A stretch of DNA of 64,000 nt from Streptococcus equinus (GTDB lineage: Bacteria > Bacillota > Bacilli > Lactobacillales > Streptococcaceae): assembly GCF_900101445.1 (NCBI RefSeq), contig NZ_FNKE01000001.1, positions 930,001 to 994,000 on the forward strand, written 5' to 3'. Positions within the stretch are counted from its first letter, which is position 1. Each line of letters opens with the position of its first letter. Both the position numbers and the translations under genes were made by a program. The notes beneath the pieces are model-generated. The model was given only the letters and a program-made list of their open reading frames with translations. It was not told the origin of the DNA and did not search any database. This document shows, one piece after another, positions 34,931-45,216 of the stretch.

Positions 34931-35689
34931 TTATTTTACGAAGTCAAGAAGTGCAAGGAAGCTTTCTGGTTGAAGTGATGCACCACCAACAAGGGCACCA
35001 TCAACGTCTGGGCAAGCCATGTAAGCTGCAACGTTTTCAGGTTTAACTGAACCACCGTATTGAACGCGAACTTTGTCAGCTACTGCTTGACCGAAGTCAG
35101 CTGCAACTGTGTCACGAACTACTTTACACATTTTTTGTGCGTCGTCTTGGCTAGCTGATTTACCAGTACCGATAGCCCAGATTGGTTCGTATGCGATAAC
35201 AAGTGAAGAAACTTGTTCTTCTGACAATCCAGCAAGAGCAGCAGAAACTTGTCCACCTACGAATTCAGCAGCTTTACCAGCTTCGTAAGTTTCAAGAGTT
35301 TCACCACAGCAGATGATTGGAAGCATACCGTTAGCAAAGATAGCTTTTGCTTTTTTGTTGATATCTTCGTCAGTTTCGTGGAAGTATTCACGACGTTCTG
35401 AGTGACCGATTACAACGTAGTCAGTTCCCATTTCAGACAATACTTTAGGGCTGTTTTCACCAGTGAAAGCACCAGCGTTTTCAAAGTAGCAGTTTTCGGC
35501 AGCAACTTTAAGGTTTGAACCTTTAGCTGCAGCAAGAACTGTTGAAAGGTCAAGTGCAGGAGCTGCGATACCAGCTTCAACAAGTTCTGATGAAGGCAAT
35601 TTAGAAGCTACTGCTTCAACGAATGCTTTAGCTTCTTCTGGATTTTTGTTCATTTTCCAGTTACCAGCGATAAATGGTTTACGTGACAT
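34931..35689 (-). CDS. tpiA: Triosephosphate isomerase
   Basis: 252-residue TIM-barrel glycolytic enzyme interconverting dihydroxyacetone phosphate and glyceraldehyde 3-phosphate. AGNWKMNK (lysine), the histidine in IGHSERRE and the catalytic glutamate in [11 protein letters not shown] are all visible; phosphate contacts [11 protein letters not shown] and GALVGGASL are intact. The tpiA-tuf-ftsW-ppc order is standard in streptococci; each gene here has its own terminator. A GAGGTATGTGAA stretch precedes the ATG. Confidence 0.98.
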   Translation of the reverse strand: MSRKPFIAGNWKMNKNPEEAKAFVEAVASKLPSSELVEAGIAAPALDLSTVLAAAKGSNLKVAAENCYFENAGAFTGENSPKVLSEMGTDYVVIGHSERREYFHETDEDINKKAKAIFANGMLPIICCGETLETYEAGKAAEFVGGQVSAALAGLSEEQVSSLVIAYEPIWAIGTGKSASQDDAQKMCKVVRDTVAADFGQAVADKVRVQYGGSVKPENVAAYMACPDVDGALVGGASLQPESFLALLDFVK

Positions 35690-35794
35690 TTCACATACCT
35701 CTTCTATTTTTATTTACCCCCTTATTTTATCATATTTTCAGCATCTTTTAAAGGTTCGAGGGGATTTTTACACATAATCATGAAAGAAATTGCA

Positions 35795-35822
35795 AAAAAA
35801 GAGCCCCCTTCGGGACTCTTTC
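35795..35822 (-). terminator. Terminator of tuf
   Basis: AAAGAGTCCCG-AAG-GGGGCTCTTT hairpin followed by TTTTT on the minus strand, about 55 bp after the tuf stop. Confidence 0.9.
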
Positions 35823-35878
35823 CACAATTACTATCTGACTAATAATTGTTATCTGGGAACTTAATTAATTAACTAAAA

Positions 35879-37075
35879 TTAAGCTTCGATTTCTGAAACG
35901 ATACCTGAACCAACAGTACGTCCACCTTCACGGATTGAGAATGTAGTACCTTGTTCAACGGCGATTGGGTGAATCAATTCAACGTCGATAGTAACGTTAT
36001 CACCAGGCATTACCATTTCAGTACCTGCTGGAAGTTCGATTGAACCAGTAACGTCAGTTGTACGGAAGTAGAATTGAGGACGGTAGTTGTTGAAGAATGG
36101 AGTGTGACGTCCACCTTCTTCTTTAGTAAGGATGTAAACTTCACCTTTGAATTTAGTGTGTGGGTGAATTGAACCTGGTTTAGCAAGAACTTGACCACGT
36201 TCGATTTCATCACGTTGGATACCACGAAGAAGAACACCAACGTTATCCCCTGCAAGACCTTCATCAAGTTGTTTACGGAACATTTCAACACCAGTAACAA
36301 CAGCTTTTTGGATGTCGTCACGGATACCAACGATTTCAACTTCGTCGTTGACTTTAACAGTACCACGGTCGATACGTCCTGATGCTACAGTACCACGACC
36401 AGTGATTGAGAATACGTCTTCGACTGGAAGAAGCAATGGTTTGTCAGTATCACGTTCTGGTTCTGGAATGTATTCATCTACAGTGTCCATCAATTCCATG
36501 ATGATGTCTTCGTAGTGAGTGTCACCTTCAAGAGCTTTAAGTGCTGAACCTTGGATAACTGGAAGTTCATCACCTGGGAAATCGTATTCTGAAAGAAGGT
36601 CACGGATTTCCATTTCAACCAATTCAAGCAATTCTTCGTCATCAACAAGGTCAACTTTGTTCATGAAGACGATAAGGTGTTTAACACCAACTTGACGTGA
36701 AAGAAGGATGTGTTCACGAGTTTGTGGCATTGGACCATCTGTTGAAGCTACTACAAGGATAGCACCATCCATTTGGGCAGCACCAGTGATCATGTTTTTA
36801 ACGTAGTCCGCGTGTCCTGGAGCGTCGATGTGAGCGTAGTGACGTTTAGCAGTTTCGTATTCAACGTGTGCAGTGTTGATTGTGATACCGCGTTCGCGTT
36901 CTTCAGGAGCAGCATCGATAGAAGCGTAGTCTTTTGGTGTGTTAACTGCGCTTGGAAGACGACGAGCAAGAACTGTTGTAATTGCAGCTGTCAAAGTAGT
37001 TTTACCGTGGTCAACGTGTCCAATTGTACCAATGTTAACGTGTGGTTTACTACGATCGTATTTTTCTTTTGCCAT
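35879..37075 (-). CDS. tuf: Elongation factor Tu
   Basis: 398-residue EF-Tu that delivers aminoacyl-tRNA to the ribosome. Walker [11 protein letters not shown], the effector [24 protein letters not shown] and NKVD motifs are present, followed by the two beta-barrel domains. ATG 37075 ([12 protein letters not shown]) is the family start; the longer frame adds only six codons containing the ribosome binding site (GGAGG in the leader). Codon use is strongly biased, as for a highly expressed gene. Confidence 0.98.
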   Translation of the reverse strand: MAKEKYDRSKPHVNIGTIGHVDHGKTTLTAAITTVLARRLPSAVNTPKDYASIDAAPEERERGITINTAHVEYETAKRHYAHIDAPGHADYVKNMITGAAQMDGAILVVASTDGPMPQTREHILLSRQVGVKHLIVFMNKVDLVDDEELLELVEMEIRDLLSEYDFPGDELPVIQGSALKALEGDTHYEDIIMELMDTVDEYIPEPERDTDKPLLLPVEDVFSITGRGTVASGRIDRGTVKVNDEVEIVGIRDDIQKAVVTGVEMFRKQLDEGLAGDNVGVLLRGIQRDEIERGQVLAKPGSIHPHTKFKGEVYILTKEEGGRHTPFFNNYRPQFYFRTTDVTGSIELPAGTEMVMPGDNVTIDVELIHPIAVEQGTTFSIREGGRTVGSGIVSEIEA

Positions 37076-37147
37076 TTGGGTAAAAGCCTCCAATAAAATA
37101 TATTTTATAGATAGACAGTAGGCAATACAGTCTAACTTTACCTTACT

Positions 37148-37175
37148 ATTTTAACAAATTATGCAAGAATTGCAA
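37148..37175 (-). promoter_or_regulatory. Probable tuf promoter
   Basis: Minus-strand TTGCAA (37175-37170), 16-bp spacer, TAAAAT (37153-37148), about 75 bp before the tuf start. Confidence 0.55.
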
Positions 37176-37305
37176 GTATTTTACTGCTTAATTTAAGATT
37201 TCTTCATTTTGTAAGGGTGTGAATAGGCAAAATACAACCATTTTTGCTTGTATTTACATGAAAGAAACTTCCATTTTCAAGTTCACTTTTCTTCTTTTCT
37301 TTAAC

Positions 37306-37337
37306 AAAAAACTCTCCTAAATATCTAGGAGAGTTTT
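37306..37337 (-). terminator. Terminator of ftsW
   Basis: AAACTCTCCTA/TAGGAGAGTTTTTT hairpin read on the minus strand, just past the ftsW stop. Confidence 0.9.
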
Positions 37338-37343
37338 ACTTTA

Positions 37344-38630
37344 TTAATAAAAGCTATCTAAATCAATAACGTTATCTTCTTCGTGGATTTGGGCTGCTCG
37401 TTGTTTTGCTCGTAACTCTGCTTCTGCTTCGCGATAAATTTCTTCACGTTTTTCATTAGCATCGATATTCAAAACAAAACCAACCGCTACCGACAAGACC
37501 AAAACACTATTTCCTCCCTGCGATAAGAACGGGAAGGTAACCCCTGTAGATGGAATCAAGCCTGAAATACCACCGATATTAACGAAGGTTTGCATTAGAA
37601 TCATCCCACCAATTCCAAGAGCAATCATCGAGTTAAATGGATTTTTAGCCTTAATACCAACATGCATGATGCGTAAGATTAGGAAAAATAGCAAAGCTAG
37701 GATGAGGCTTGCACCAATCATGCCAAGTTCTTCCATCACGACTGGAAAAACAAAGTCTGTGGTTGCTTCTGGGAGATAGCCACCTTTTTCGATAGAATTT
37801 CCAAGACCACGACCAAACCAGCCACCGTTACTCATTGCATAATAAGAGTGTGCCAATTGGTGTCCTGAATCGGACAAGTCTTTAAATGGGTTATAAAAGG
37901 CGCTGAAACGTTTAGCAACATAACCAAAGACAGGAACTTTCCCCATCTTATCAACCCCGACAATAGCAATTATTCCAAGAAAGACAGTTGAGAAGGCTGT
38001 GATGGTTGCCAGAATAGCTGAAAACCAACGATAACCTACACCACTGATAGAATACATAATCAAACCAGTCAAAACGACGATAGCTGCATTTCCAAGGTCA
38101 GGCTGCGCCGCAACCAAAAGAACCATAACTAACGAATACACGCGCCAATCTTTCAAATCACTAAGCTTAGTTGGCCACCATTTGCGCTTAGTCAAAGCTT
38201 GATAGTCATATGTCGAAATCAATTCTTGACGCCTTGCAAATGTAAAGGCTAAGAACCACACAATGATGATTTTTAAATACTCAGCTGGTTGGAAACTAAT
38301 AGGACCAATGACAATCCAACCGTGGGCACCGTTGACGGTCTTGGTGAAAAAACGTGCAATCAACAAAAGCACTACTTCTACCATCATAGTCATTGTCAAT
38401 GTACGAGAGTTTTTCAAAAAGTTTAATTTTAACTTATATATAAAACCAATTGCAAATAGACTGATTAACCAAAAAACACCTTGGTTCAGTACTGACATAA
38501 AGGGATTCACACCATACTGAATCAGTGTCGCACTAGTTGTTGAATAAACAACAATCAGTCCAATTACTGAAAGGATTAAATAAGGCACTAGGATAGAGTA
38601 ATTTAGGAGATGCCTTTTATCAATTTTCAT
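37344..38630 (-). CDS. ftsW: FtsW septal peptidoglycan polymerase (SEDS family)
   Basis: 428-residue SEDS glycosyltransferase with about ten membrane helices. Family features include VVYSTTSATL in helix 1, NGAHGWIVIGPISFQPAEYLK (loop with conserved residues), QPDLGNA and the C-terminal STGVTFPFLSQGGNSVL. It polymerises lipid II at the septum with a class B PBP. ATG 38630 (MKIDKRHLLNYS) matches the usual streptococcal start and follows AGGTGA; the longer ATG at 38669 lacks a good site. It lies next to ppc as in other streptococci. Confidence 0.95.
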   Translation of the reverse strand: MKIDKRHLLNYSILVPYLILSVIGLIVVYSTTSATLIQYGVNPFMSVLNQGVFWLISLFAIGFIYKLKLNFLKNSRTLTMTMMVEVVLLLIARFFTKTVNGAHGWIVIGPISFQPAEYLKIIIVWFLAFTFARRQELISTYDYQALTKRKWWPTKLSDLKDWRVYSLVMVLLVAAQPDLGNAAIVVLTGLIMYSISGVGYRWFSAILATITAFSTVFLGIIAIVGVDKMGKVPVFGYVAKRFSAFYNPFKDLSDSGHQLAHSYYAMSNGGWFGRGLGNSIEKGGYLPEATTDFVFPVVMEELGMIGASLILALLFFLILRIMHVGIKAKNPFNSMIALGIGGMILMQTFVNIGGISGLIPSTGVTFPFLSQGGNSVLVLSVAVGFVLNIDANEKREEIYREAEAELRAKQRAAQIHEEDNVIDLDSFY

Positions 38631-38690
38631 AGAGTCACCTATAATATCTTCGAATTTATCATATGACATTATATCATCTTTCTGGACTAA

Positions 38691-38733
38691 AAAAAAGTCA
38701 AAGTCTGAGAACTTAATCCCAGACCTTGACCTT
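38691..38733 (-). terminator. Terminator of ppc
   Basis: AAGGTCAAGGTCTGGG/CTCAGACTTTGACTT imperfect hairpin with eight T on the minus strand. Confidence 0.82.
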
Positions 38734-38744
38734 GGTTAAACATA

Positions 38745-41576
38745 TCAGCCAGAATTACGTAATCCTGTGGCAATACCATTAATTGTAGTGTGAATGAGTT
38801 TTTCGTAATCTTCGTCCAACTCATCGTGGCGCAAACGTTTAATTAATTCAATTTGAATGTAGTTCAAAACGTTAAAGTATGGAATGCGGTAATCCAAACT
38901 TGCGCGAAGTGATGGATTTTCTTCCAACAAGTTATCATGTTTTTCAATTGCCAAGATAACATCTTTTGTCAATTGCCATTCGTCAAGAATAACATTGAAG
39001 ACGCTACGAACTTCTTCACTTTCAGCCAATTTTGAATATTGGAAAGCAATATTCATGTTTGATTTAGACAATACCATGTCTACATTTGAAAGAAGTGAAT
39101 GGAAGAATGGCCATTTTTCATACATGTGTTGAAGTTTTTCAAGGTTACCTTCTTCAGCATCGATGAAATGTTTGAAGGCAGAACCAACACCGTACCAACC
39201 TGGGAACATGATACGACTTTGTGACCATGAGAATACCCAAGGAATTGCACGAAGACCAGAGATTTCTGTGATTGTCTTACGAGCAGCTGGACGTGAACCA
39301 ATGTTCAAGCTTGATACTTCTTTAATTGGAGTAGCTTCGAAGAAGTAATCGTAGAAATGTGGATTGCCAAATACCAAATCACGGTAAACGCCATTTGAGT
39401 ATGTCACAATGCCATCCATTGTTTCACGGAAAGTATCGATTTCATCTGGATTTGTAATCATGCGAGTAACGATACGGTCAACTGTCGCTGAAAGCAACAT
39501 TTCAAGGTTGTAGTAAGCAACATCTTTATTACCGTATTTGTTTTCGATGATTTCACCTTGTTCTGTCAAACGAATGCGGTCTTTAATAGAACCAAATGGT
39601 TGTGAAGTGATTGCTTCATATGATGGGCCACCACCACGACCGACAGTACCACCACGACCATGGATGAATGTCACTTTAATGCCACGTTCTGAACCGATGC
39701 GAGTCAATTCATTTTGAGCTTTGTAAAGTGTCCATACAGATGATAGGTAACCACCGTCTTTGTTACTATCTGAGTAACCAAGCATGATTTCCTGGTAACC
39801 TTTGTTAGCTGTAACCCAACGACGAACGATATCATAATCAAGATATTCTTCCATGATACCACGTGAGTTTTCAAGGTCTTCGATTGTTTCAAAAAGTGGT
39901 ACGATTTGAACACGCGCTTTTTGGTTATCAAGAAGTCCAACTTCTTTAAGCATGATAGCCAATTCAAACATATCAGAAACACTTTCAGTGTGTGAAATGA
40001 TGTGTTGTTTGATGACTTCATCACCTAATTTATCTTTAAGGTAACGAGCTGTTTGGAAAATAGCCAATTCTTTTTGAAGTTGTTCAGATTTTTCAGCATT
40101 TGTTGATGACAATGTACGTGGGTCTTCTTGCAATTCTTTAAGAAGAACTTTAACTTTTTCTTCTTCAGAAAGAGCGCTATAGTCGTCAACGATATTTGCT
40201 GATTTCAACAATTCTGCGACACAAGCTTCGTTAACGCTTGAATCTTGGCGCATATCGATTGTTGCAAGGTAGAAACCAAAGACATCAACGGCTTGAAGCA
40301 ACTCGCTAAAGTCACCTGTCAAGAGAGCATCGTCTCCATTATCAAGCAATGATTGTTTGATGATGAGCAAGTCGTCTTTGAATTCTTTAGCTGTTTTATA
40401 ACTTGGAATTTCATCTTGAAGTTCTGATGAAACTTTATTAACTTTGTTTTGCAAATACTTAGCAATAACACTTGCGTTGTTAGTGCTTGCGTAAACGTCT
40501 GAACCAAGTTTACTATTTTCAAGTGCACGACGTGAAATAGTTGGACCAGCTTTCAATTCAATTAATGTTTGAATCAATTTTGATTGGATGTAGTTGAAAG
40601 CTTTACGGTATGGTTCATTTTCACGATAAATTGATTTATCGCTTGATAATTCTGCCAAACGTTCAACTTCTGGGCTGATTTTAGTCAACGTTGTTGAAAG
40701 TGAGAATGTGCGGTAAAGACCTGTCAATTTTTCAATGTAATAATTGATGATGACTTCACTTTGAACAGTAGCTGACAAACGAAGAGTTTCAGCAGTTACG
40801 TATGGGTTACCATCACGGTCACCACCAATCCACATACCCATTGTGATAGGTTTTGGATTTGTAAGGTCGATACCTTTTTCAGCAGCTAAACGTTTGTACT
40901 CTGACGTCAACTTAGTAATCGCTTGAATTAAGGATCCATTGTAATATTCCATTACATTGGTAATTTCATTTTTTACCTTAAGTTTTTTCTCACGAATGAT
41001 GTCCGTTTGCATGATGATTTCAATGTAACGGCGTAAGTCAGTGTACCATTTTTGACGGTTAACAACTCCTGCTTTCACATCACGGTATTTACGCAAAAGG
41101 TCGTGAATATGGTTTGTTAATTCAAGAACCGTTTTACGTTGAACTTGTGTTGGGTGAGCAGTCAAGACAGGTACAACATTTACGTTTTCAAGGATTTCTT
41201 TAGAGTTTTCGCTTTCTGAAACCATGTCAACAGTCATAGAGAGTTTGCCAAGATAATCCTGATTTGTATTATTTTGGTAGTTGATTTCATAAGCAAAGTC
41301 AACGTCTTCAGAAATGTTGATTAACAGTGGCAAAATTGAAAAATAACGAGACACAACAACCATCTCTTCGTTGGTTAACTGAGCTACTAGTTCTTCAAGT
41401 TTGCCGTATTCATCACTTGCTGACAATTCAACAATGTTTTGAATTTTAGCGAATACCTCATCACCAACCATTTGATGGGTTGTTTCATCGAGTAAGCTTT
41501 TTAGTACTTTGACTTCCTCGGTAATGATCGACTGGGTATCATTGTTCTCCAGTTTTTGGATTGTCACACTCTTCAC
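38745..41576 (-). CDS. ppc: Phosphoenolpyruvate carboxylase
   Basis: 943-residue anaplerotic enzyme making oxaloacetate from PEP and bicarbonate. The catalytic histidine is in [13 protein letters not shown] (about 138), the PEP-binding arginine/glycine loop in [15 protein letters not shown] (about 590-604), and the invariant C-terminus [13 protein letters not shown] ends at the last residue. Length is in the usual range. Streptococci rely on it for aspartate-family amino acids because their TCA cycle is incomplete, consistent with nearby aspC and asnS. Confidence 0.97.
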   Translation of the reverse strand: MKSVTIQKLENNDTQSIITEEVKVLKSLLDETTHQMVGDEVFAKIQNIVELSASDEYGKLEELVAQLTNEEMVVVSRYFSILPLLINISEDVDFAYEINYQNNTNQDYLGKLSMTVDMVSESENSKEILENVNVVPVLTAHPTQVQRKTVLELTNHIHDLLRKYRDVKAGVVNRQKWYTDLRRYIEIIMQTDIIREKKLKVKNEITNVMEYYNGSLIQAITKLTSEYKRLAAEKGIDLTNPKPITMGMWIGGDRDGNPYVTAETLRLSATVQSEVIINYYIEKLTGLYRTFSLSTTLTKISPEVERLAELSSDKSIYRENEPYRKAFNYIQSKLIQTLIELKAGPTISRRALENSKLGSDVYASTNNASVIAKYLQNKVNKVSSELQDEIPSYKTAKEFKDDLLIIKQSLLDNGDDALLTGDFSELLQAVDVFGFYLATIDMRQDSSVNEACVAELLKSANIVDDYSALSEEEKVKVLLKELQEDPRTLSSTNAEKSEQLQKELAIFQTARYLKDKLGDEVIKQHIISHTESVSDMFELAIMLKEVGLLDNQKARVQIVPLFETIEDLENSRGIMEEYLDYDIVRRWVTANKGYQEIMLGYSDSNKDGGYLSSVWTLYKAQNELTRIGSERGIKVTFIHGRGGTVGRGGGPSYEAITSQPFGSIKDRIRLTEQGEIIENKYGNKDVAYYNLEMLLSATVDRIVTRMITNPDEIDTFRETMDGIVTYSNGVYRDLVFGNPHFYDYFFEATPIKEVSSLNIGSRPAARKTITEISGLRAIPWVFSWSQSRIMFPGWYGVGSAFKHFIDAEEGNLEKLQHMYEKWPFFHSLLSNVDMVLSKSNMNIAFQYSKLAESEEVRSVFNVILDEWQLTKDVILAIEKHDNLLEENPSLRASLDYRIPYFNVLNYIQIELIKRLRHDELDEDYEKLIHTTINGIATGLRNSG

Positions 41577-41879
41577 TCCTTTTTTGTTCGGATTTTAATC
41601 CTTTATTACAAGCGTACTACTTAATCATACCACTTTTTACGGAAAATGTAACCCAATTTCTATAAATTGCACATTATTTTATATAATTTTCTGACTTTTT
41701 TAAATAAACTTGTTAGCCAGAATTTCTGACAAAGCTTGTTAGATAAGCGATGTCACCGCTTTACTAAAATTCTATCTTTTACTCAAAAAAATTTTCCAAA
41801 AAATAATAGCTCTCTTTTCAGTAAAACGCTTTTTTCTGATATACTGTTCCATAATAATGTTATAAGAAGAGGTAAAACC
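41577..41879. other. Divergent intergenic region between ppc and pepF
   Basis: AT-rich gap with the two leaders. An extended -10, TGATATACT (41837-41845), with a poor -35 lies 35 bp ahead of the pepF start. No operator or structured leader was identified. Confidence 0.5.
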
Positions 41880-43679
41880 ATGGAATTAAAACACCGTTCT
41901 GAATTTCCTGAAAATGAACTGTGGGATTTGAGTGCTCTTTACCAAGACCGCGAAGATTTCCTGCGTCACATCGAAAAGACACTAGAAGATATTAATCTTT
42001 TCAAGAAAAATTACCAAGATAAACTCTCAACAATTGATGACTTTACTCGTGCGCTTTATGAAATTGAGCAAATCTACATCGAAATGAGTCACATTGACAA
42101 CTACGCTTTTATGCCACAAACAACAGATTTTAGCAATGAAGAATTTGCGCAGATTGCTAAGGCTGGTGCAGATTTCTTTACAAAAGCTAACGTAGAGCTC
42201 AGCTTCTTTGACACTGCTCTTGCTACTGCTGATTCTGACATTCTTGATACTTTAGAAGCTAACCCACATTTTAGCGCAGAAATTCGTCAAGCCAAAATCA
42301 AGAAGAGTCACTTTATCTCACCAGAAGTTGAAAAAACATTGACTAACCTTGGCGAAGTTTTTGGAGCACCGCAAGATATTTACACTAAGATGCGTGCAGG
42401 TGACTTTGAAATGGACGATTTTGAAGTTGATGGTAAAATCTATAAAAACTCTTTTGTCACTTATGAAAACTTCTATCAAAACCATGAAAATGCTGACGTT
42501 CGTGAAAAAGCTTTTCGTTCTTTCTCAGCAGGGCTTCGCAAACACCAAAATGCCGCTGCTAGCGCTTATCTTGCCCAAGTCAAATCTGAAAAACTCATCG
42601 CCGATATGCGTGGCTATGACTCAGTCTTTGATTATCTTTTAGCTGAGCAAGAGGTTGACCGTGCCATGTTCGACCGACAAATCGACCTTATCATGACTGA
42701 ATTTGCTCCAGTAGCTCAAAAATATCTCAAACACGTTGCCAACGTCAATGGTCTTGATAAAATGACATTTGCTGACTGGAAACTTGACTTGGACGCTGAA
42801 CTTAATCCTGAAGTTACTATTGATGACGCTTATGATTTAGTCATGAAATCTGTGGCACCTCTTGGAGAAGAATACGCAAACGAAGTCTCTCGTTTTAGAA
42901 AAGAACGCTGGGTTGACTTTGCCGCTAATGCTAACAAAGATTCTGGTGGTTATGCTGCTGACCCTTACAAAGTTCACCCCTATATCCTCATGAGTTGGAC
43001 AGGTCGTATGTCTGACGTTTACACACTTATTCATGAAATTGGGCACTCTGGTCAATTTATCTTCTCAGACAATAACCAAAGCTACTTCAACACACATATG
43101 TCAACTTATTATGTTGAAGCCCCATCAACTTTCAATGAACTTCTTTTAAGTGATTATCTTGAAAAACAATTTGATAACCCACGCCAAAAACGTTTTGCGC
43201 TAGCGCATCGTTTGACAGATACTTACTTCCACAACTTCATCACCCATTTATTGGAAGCGGCTTTCCAACGTCGTGTTTATAATCTGATTGAAGAAGGAAA
43301 AACATTTGGTGCTGAACAACTTAACAGCATTATGAAAGATGTCCTAAGTCAATTCTGGGGTGATGCGGTTGAAATCGATGACGACGCTGCTCTCACTTGG
43401 ATGCGTCAAAGTCATTACTATATGGGACTTTACAGCTATACTTACTCAGCTGGTATGGTGATTTCAACTACTGGTTACCTTAATCTGAAAAACAATCCAA
43501 ACGGTGACAAAGATTGGCTTAATTTCTTAAAATCTGGTGGCTCACGCACTCCACTTGACACCGCAAAATTAATCGGCGCTGACATTTCAACAGCTCAACC
43601 ACTGCGCGACACTATCCGATTCTTAAGTGATACTGTCGACCAAATCATCACTTACACAGAGGAGCTTAATCATGACTAA
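41880..43679 (+). CDS. pepF: Oligoendopeptidase F
   Basis: 599-residue M3B zinc metallopeptidase that degrades oligopeptides of about 7-17 residues in the cytosol. The zinc motif HEIGHSGQF (about 384-392) is intact. The start at ATG 41880 (MELKHRSEFPENELWD) follows AAGAAGAGG; the longer frame upstream is T- and K-rich and unlike the family. The stop codon overlaps the start of the glutathione peroxidase gene (ATGACTAA), indicating coupling. Confidence 0.95.
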   Translation: MELKHRSEFPENELWDLSALYQDREDFLRHIEKTLEDINLFKKNYQDKLSTIDDFTRALYEIEQIYIEMSHIDNYAFMPQTTDFSNEEFAQIAKAGADFFTKANVELSFFDTALATADSDILDTLEANPHFSAEIRQAKIKKSHFISPEVEKTLTNLGEVFGAPQDIYTKMRAGDFEMDDFEVDGKIYKNSFVTYENFYQNHENADVREKAFRSFSAGLRKHQNAAASAYLAQVKSEKLIADMRGYDSVFDYLLAEQEVDRAMFDRQIDLIMTEFAPVAQKYLKHVANVNGLDKMTFADWKLDLDAELNPEVTIDDAYDLVMKSVAPLGEEYANEVSRFRKERWVDFAANANKDSGGYAADPYKVHPYILMSWTGRMSDVYTLIHEIGHSGQFIFSDNNQSYFNTHMSTYYVEAPSTFNELLLSDYLEKQFDNPRQKRFALAHRLTDTYFHNFITHLLEAAFQRRVYNLIEEGKTFGAEQLNSIMKDVLSQFWGDAVEIDDDAALTWMRQSHYYMGLYSYTYSAGMVISTTGYLNLKNNPNGDKDWLNFLKSGGSRTPLDTAKLIGADISTAQPLRDTIRFLSDTVDQIITYTEELNHD

Positions 43680-44151
43680 TCTCTACGACTTCACCGTCAA
43701 AGCTCAAGACGGTACTGATATTTCTCTTTCAAAATACCAAGGCAAAGTTCTTTTGGTGGTTAATACAGCAACTGGATGTGGCTTAACACCACAATACGAA
43801 GGTTTGCAAAACCTATACGATACTTATCATGACAAAGGCTTTGAAATTTTAGATTTTCCTTGCAACCAGTTTATGAATCAGGCGCCAGGAACTGCTGATG
43901 AAATCAATACTTTCTGTACGCTAAATTACCAAACTACTTTCCCACGTTTTGCTAAAATCAAAGTTAATGGTAAAGATGCTGACCCACTTTATGATTGGCT
44001 AAAAAGTCAGGCAAAAGGTCCGCTTGGCAAACGTATTGAATGGAATTTCGCCAAATTCCTCATTGACCAAAACGGAAATGTCATCAAACGCTTTTCTGCA
44101 AAAACAGAACCTGAAACAATTGTTACAGAACTAGAAAGCCTTTTCAAATAA
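43672..44151 (+). CDS. Glutathione peroxidase family thiol peroxidase (cysteine type)
   Basis: 159-residue GPx-fold peroxidase. The peroxidatic residue is cysteine in NTATGCGLTPQYEGLQ (about 31-46), with the conserved FPCNQFMNQ glutamine motif and a tryptophan in KRIEWNFAKFL. Bacterial non-selenium GPx proteins are usually thioredoxin-dependent, reducing peroxides. ATG 43672 overlaps the pepF stop and has GAGGAG upstream. Confidence 0.93.
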   Translation: MTNLYDFTVKAQDGTDISLSKYQGKVLLVVNTATGCGLTPQYEGLQNLYDTYHDKGFEILDFPCNQFMNQAPGTADEINTFCTLNYQTTFPRFAKIKVNGKDADPLYDWLKSQAKGPLGKRIEWNFAKFLIDQNGNVIKRFSAKTEPETIVTELESLFK

Positions 44152-44263
44152 CATATCTCAGAAAAGCTTATTGCAAAGGCTTTACTGGCGTTACTGACTT
44201 TCGTGATGTCCATAGATAGTTTGTTAAAAAATATGACAAATTGGTTACAAAATGATCATTGTT

Positions 44264-44292
44264 TTGATTTTTGATTCTTTTTACGCTAAAAT
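44264..44292 (+). promoter_or_regulatory. Promoter abutting the GH25 gene start
   Basis: TTGATT (44264-44269), 17-bp spacer, TAAAAT (44287-44292). The start codon at 44300 falls where transcription should begin. Confidence 0.6.
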
Positions 44293-44299
44293 ATGACTA

Positions 44300-45154
44300 A
44301 TGAGAAGACGATTAAAACCAATTGTTGTTGTAGTTTTCTTTGCCCTGTTTGGGCTGCTTCTCGTGATTGGTAAAGCTCACTCTGATGGCTTACGAAAGCA
44401 ACAACTGGCTTCGGCTAAGGCTTCTATCCCGACTATGAGTAGCGCAAGCACGACCCCTACTACATCAACTTCTAAAACTGATGAAGAATTTGTTCTTAAT
44501 CCGATTATCGACGTTTCAGGTTGGCAACTACCAAATGAAATTGATTATGACACTTTATCTCAAAATATTTCTGGTGCTATCGTGCGTGTCTATGGAGGGT
44601 CACAAATCAGCAAAGATAGCAACGCTGCCTATACAACTGGTATCGATAAATCATTTAAGACACATATCAAAGAATTTCAAAAACGAAATGTTCCTGTAGC
44701 TGTCTACAGTTACGCCCTCGGAAAAAGCGTCAAGGAAATGAAAAATGAAGCAAGAACCTTCTACGAAAATGCTTCACCTTACAAACCTACTTTCTACTGG
44801 ATTGACGTTGAGGAAGCGACTATGTCAGACATGAATAAAGGTGTACAGGCATTCTTAAGTGAATTAAAACGACTTGGAGCTGAAAAAGTTGGTATCTACA
44901 TTGGTACTTACTTCATGACCGAGCAAGAAATCTCTGTTGACGGTTTTGATGCCGTATGGATTCCTGCTTATGGTTCTGACTCTGGCTACTACGATGCCGC
45001 TCCACAAACAGACTTGGATTACGATCTTCATCAATATACATCACAAGGTTACCTCGGCGGATTTGATTCTGCTCTTGATTTGAACCAAATCGCCGTTACC
45101 AAAGATCGAAAAGAAACGTACGAAAAACTTTTCGGAAAAGCCGATAACAAATAA
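44300..45154 (+). CDS. Membrane-anchored GH25 lysozyme-like muramidase
   Basis: 284-residue protein: cytoplasmic RRR stretch, a membrane helix (about 7-27), a Ser/Thr-rich linker (about 38-60) and a GH25 catalytic domain. GH25 hallmarks are IDVSGWQ (Asp, about 73), the FYWIDVEEATM acidic pair (about 161-171) and the final QYTSQGYLGGFDSALDLNQ. It should cleave the MurNAc-GlcNAc bond at the outer membrane face. It lies just upstream of an amidase gene on the same strand, separated by a terminator. No ribosome binding site is seen before the ATG. Confidence 0.9.
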   Translation: MRRRLKPIVVVVFFALFGLLLVIGKAHSDGLRKQQLASAKASIPTMSSASTTPTTSTSKTDEEFVLNPIIDVSGWQLPNEIDYDTLSQNISGAIVRVYGGSQISKDSNAAYTTGIDKSFKTHIKEFQKRNVPVAVYSYALGKSVKEMKNEARTFYENASPYKPTFYWIDVEEATMSDMNKGVQAFLSELKRLGAEKVGIYIGTYFMTEQEISVDGFDAVWIPAYGSDSGYYDAAPQTDLDYDLHQYTSQGYLGGFDSALDLNQIAVTKDRKETYEKLFGKADNK

Positions 45155-45187
45155 AGGACTAGCAACTCGCTAGCCCTTTTTATTTTT
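45153..45187 (+). terminator. Terminator of the GH25 gene
   Basis: AAGGACTAGC/GCTAGCCCTT hairpin with TTTTTATTTTT. Confidence 0.85.
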
Positions 45188-45216
45188 CTTTAAGCCAATC
45201 AAATTATAATTTAGGC

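Noticed and set aside
36010-36366. 118-codon frame within tuf
   Set aside because: It is out of frame in a highly biased gene and reads as V/L/T low-complexity sequence.
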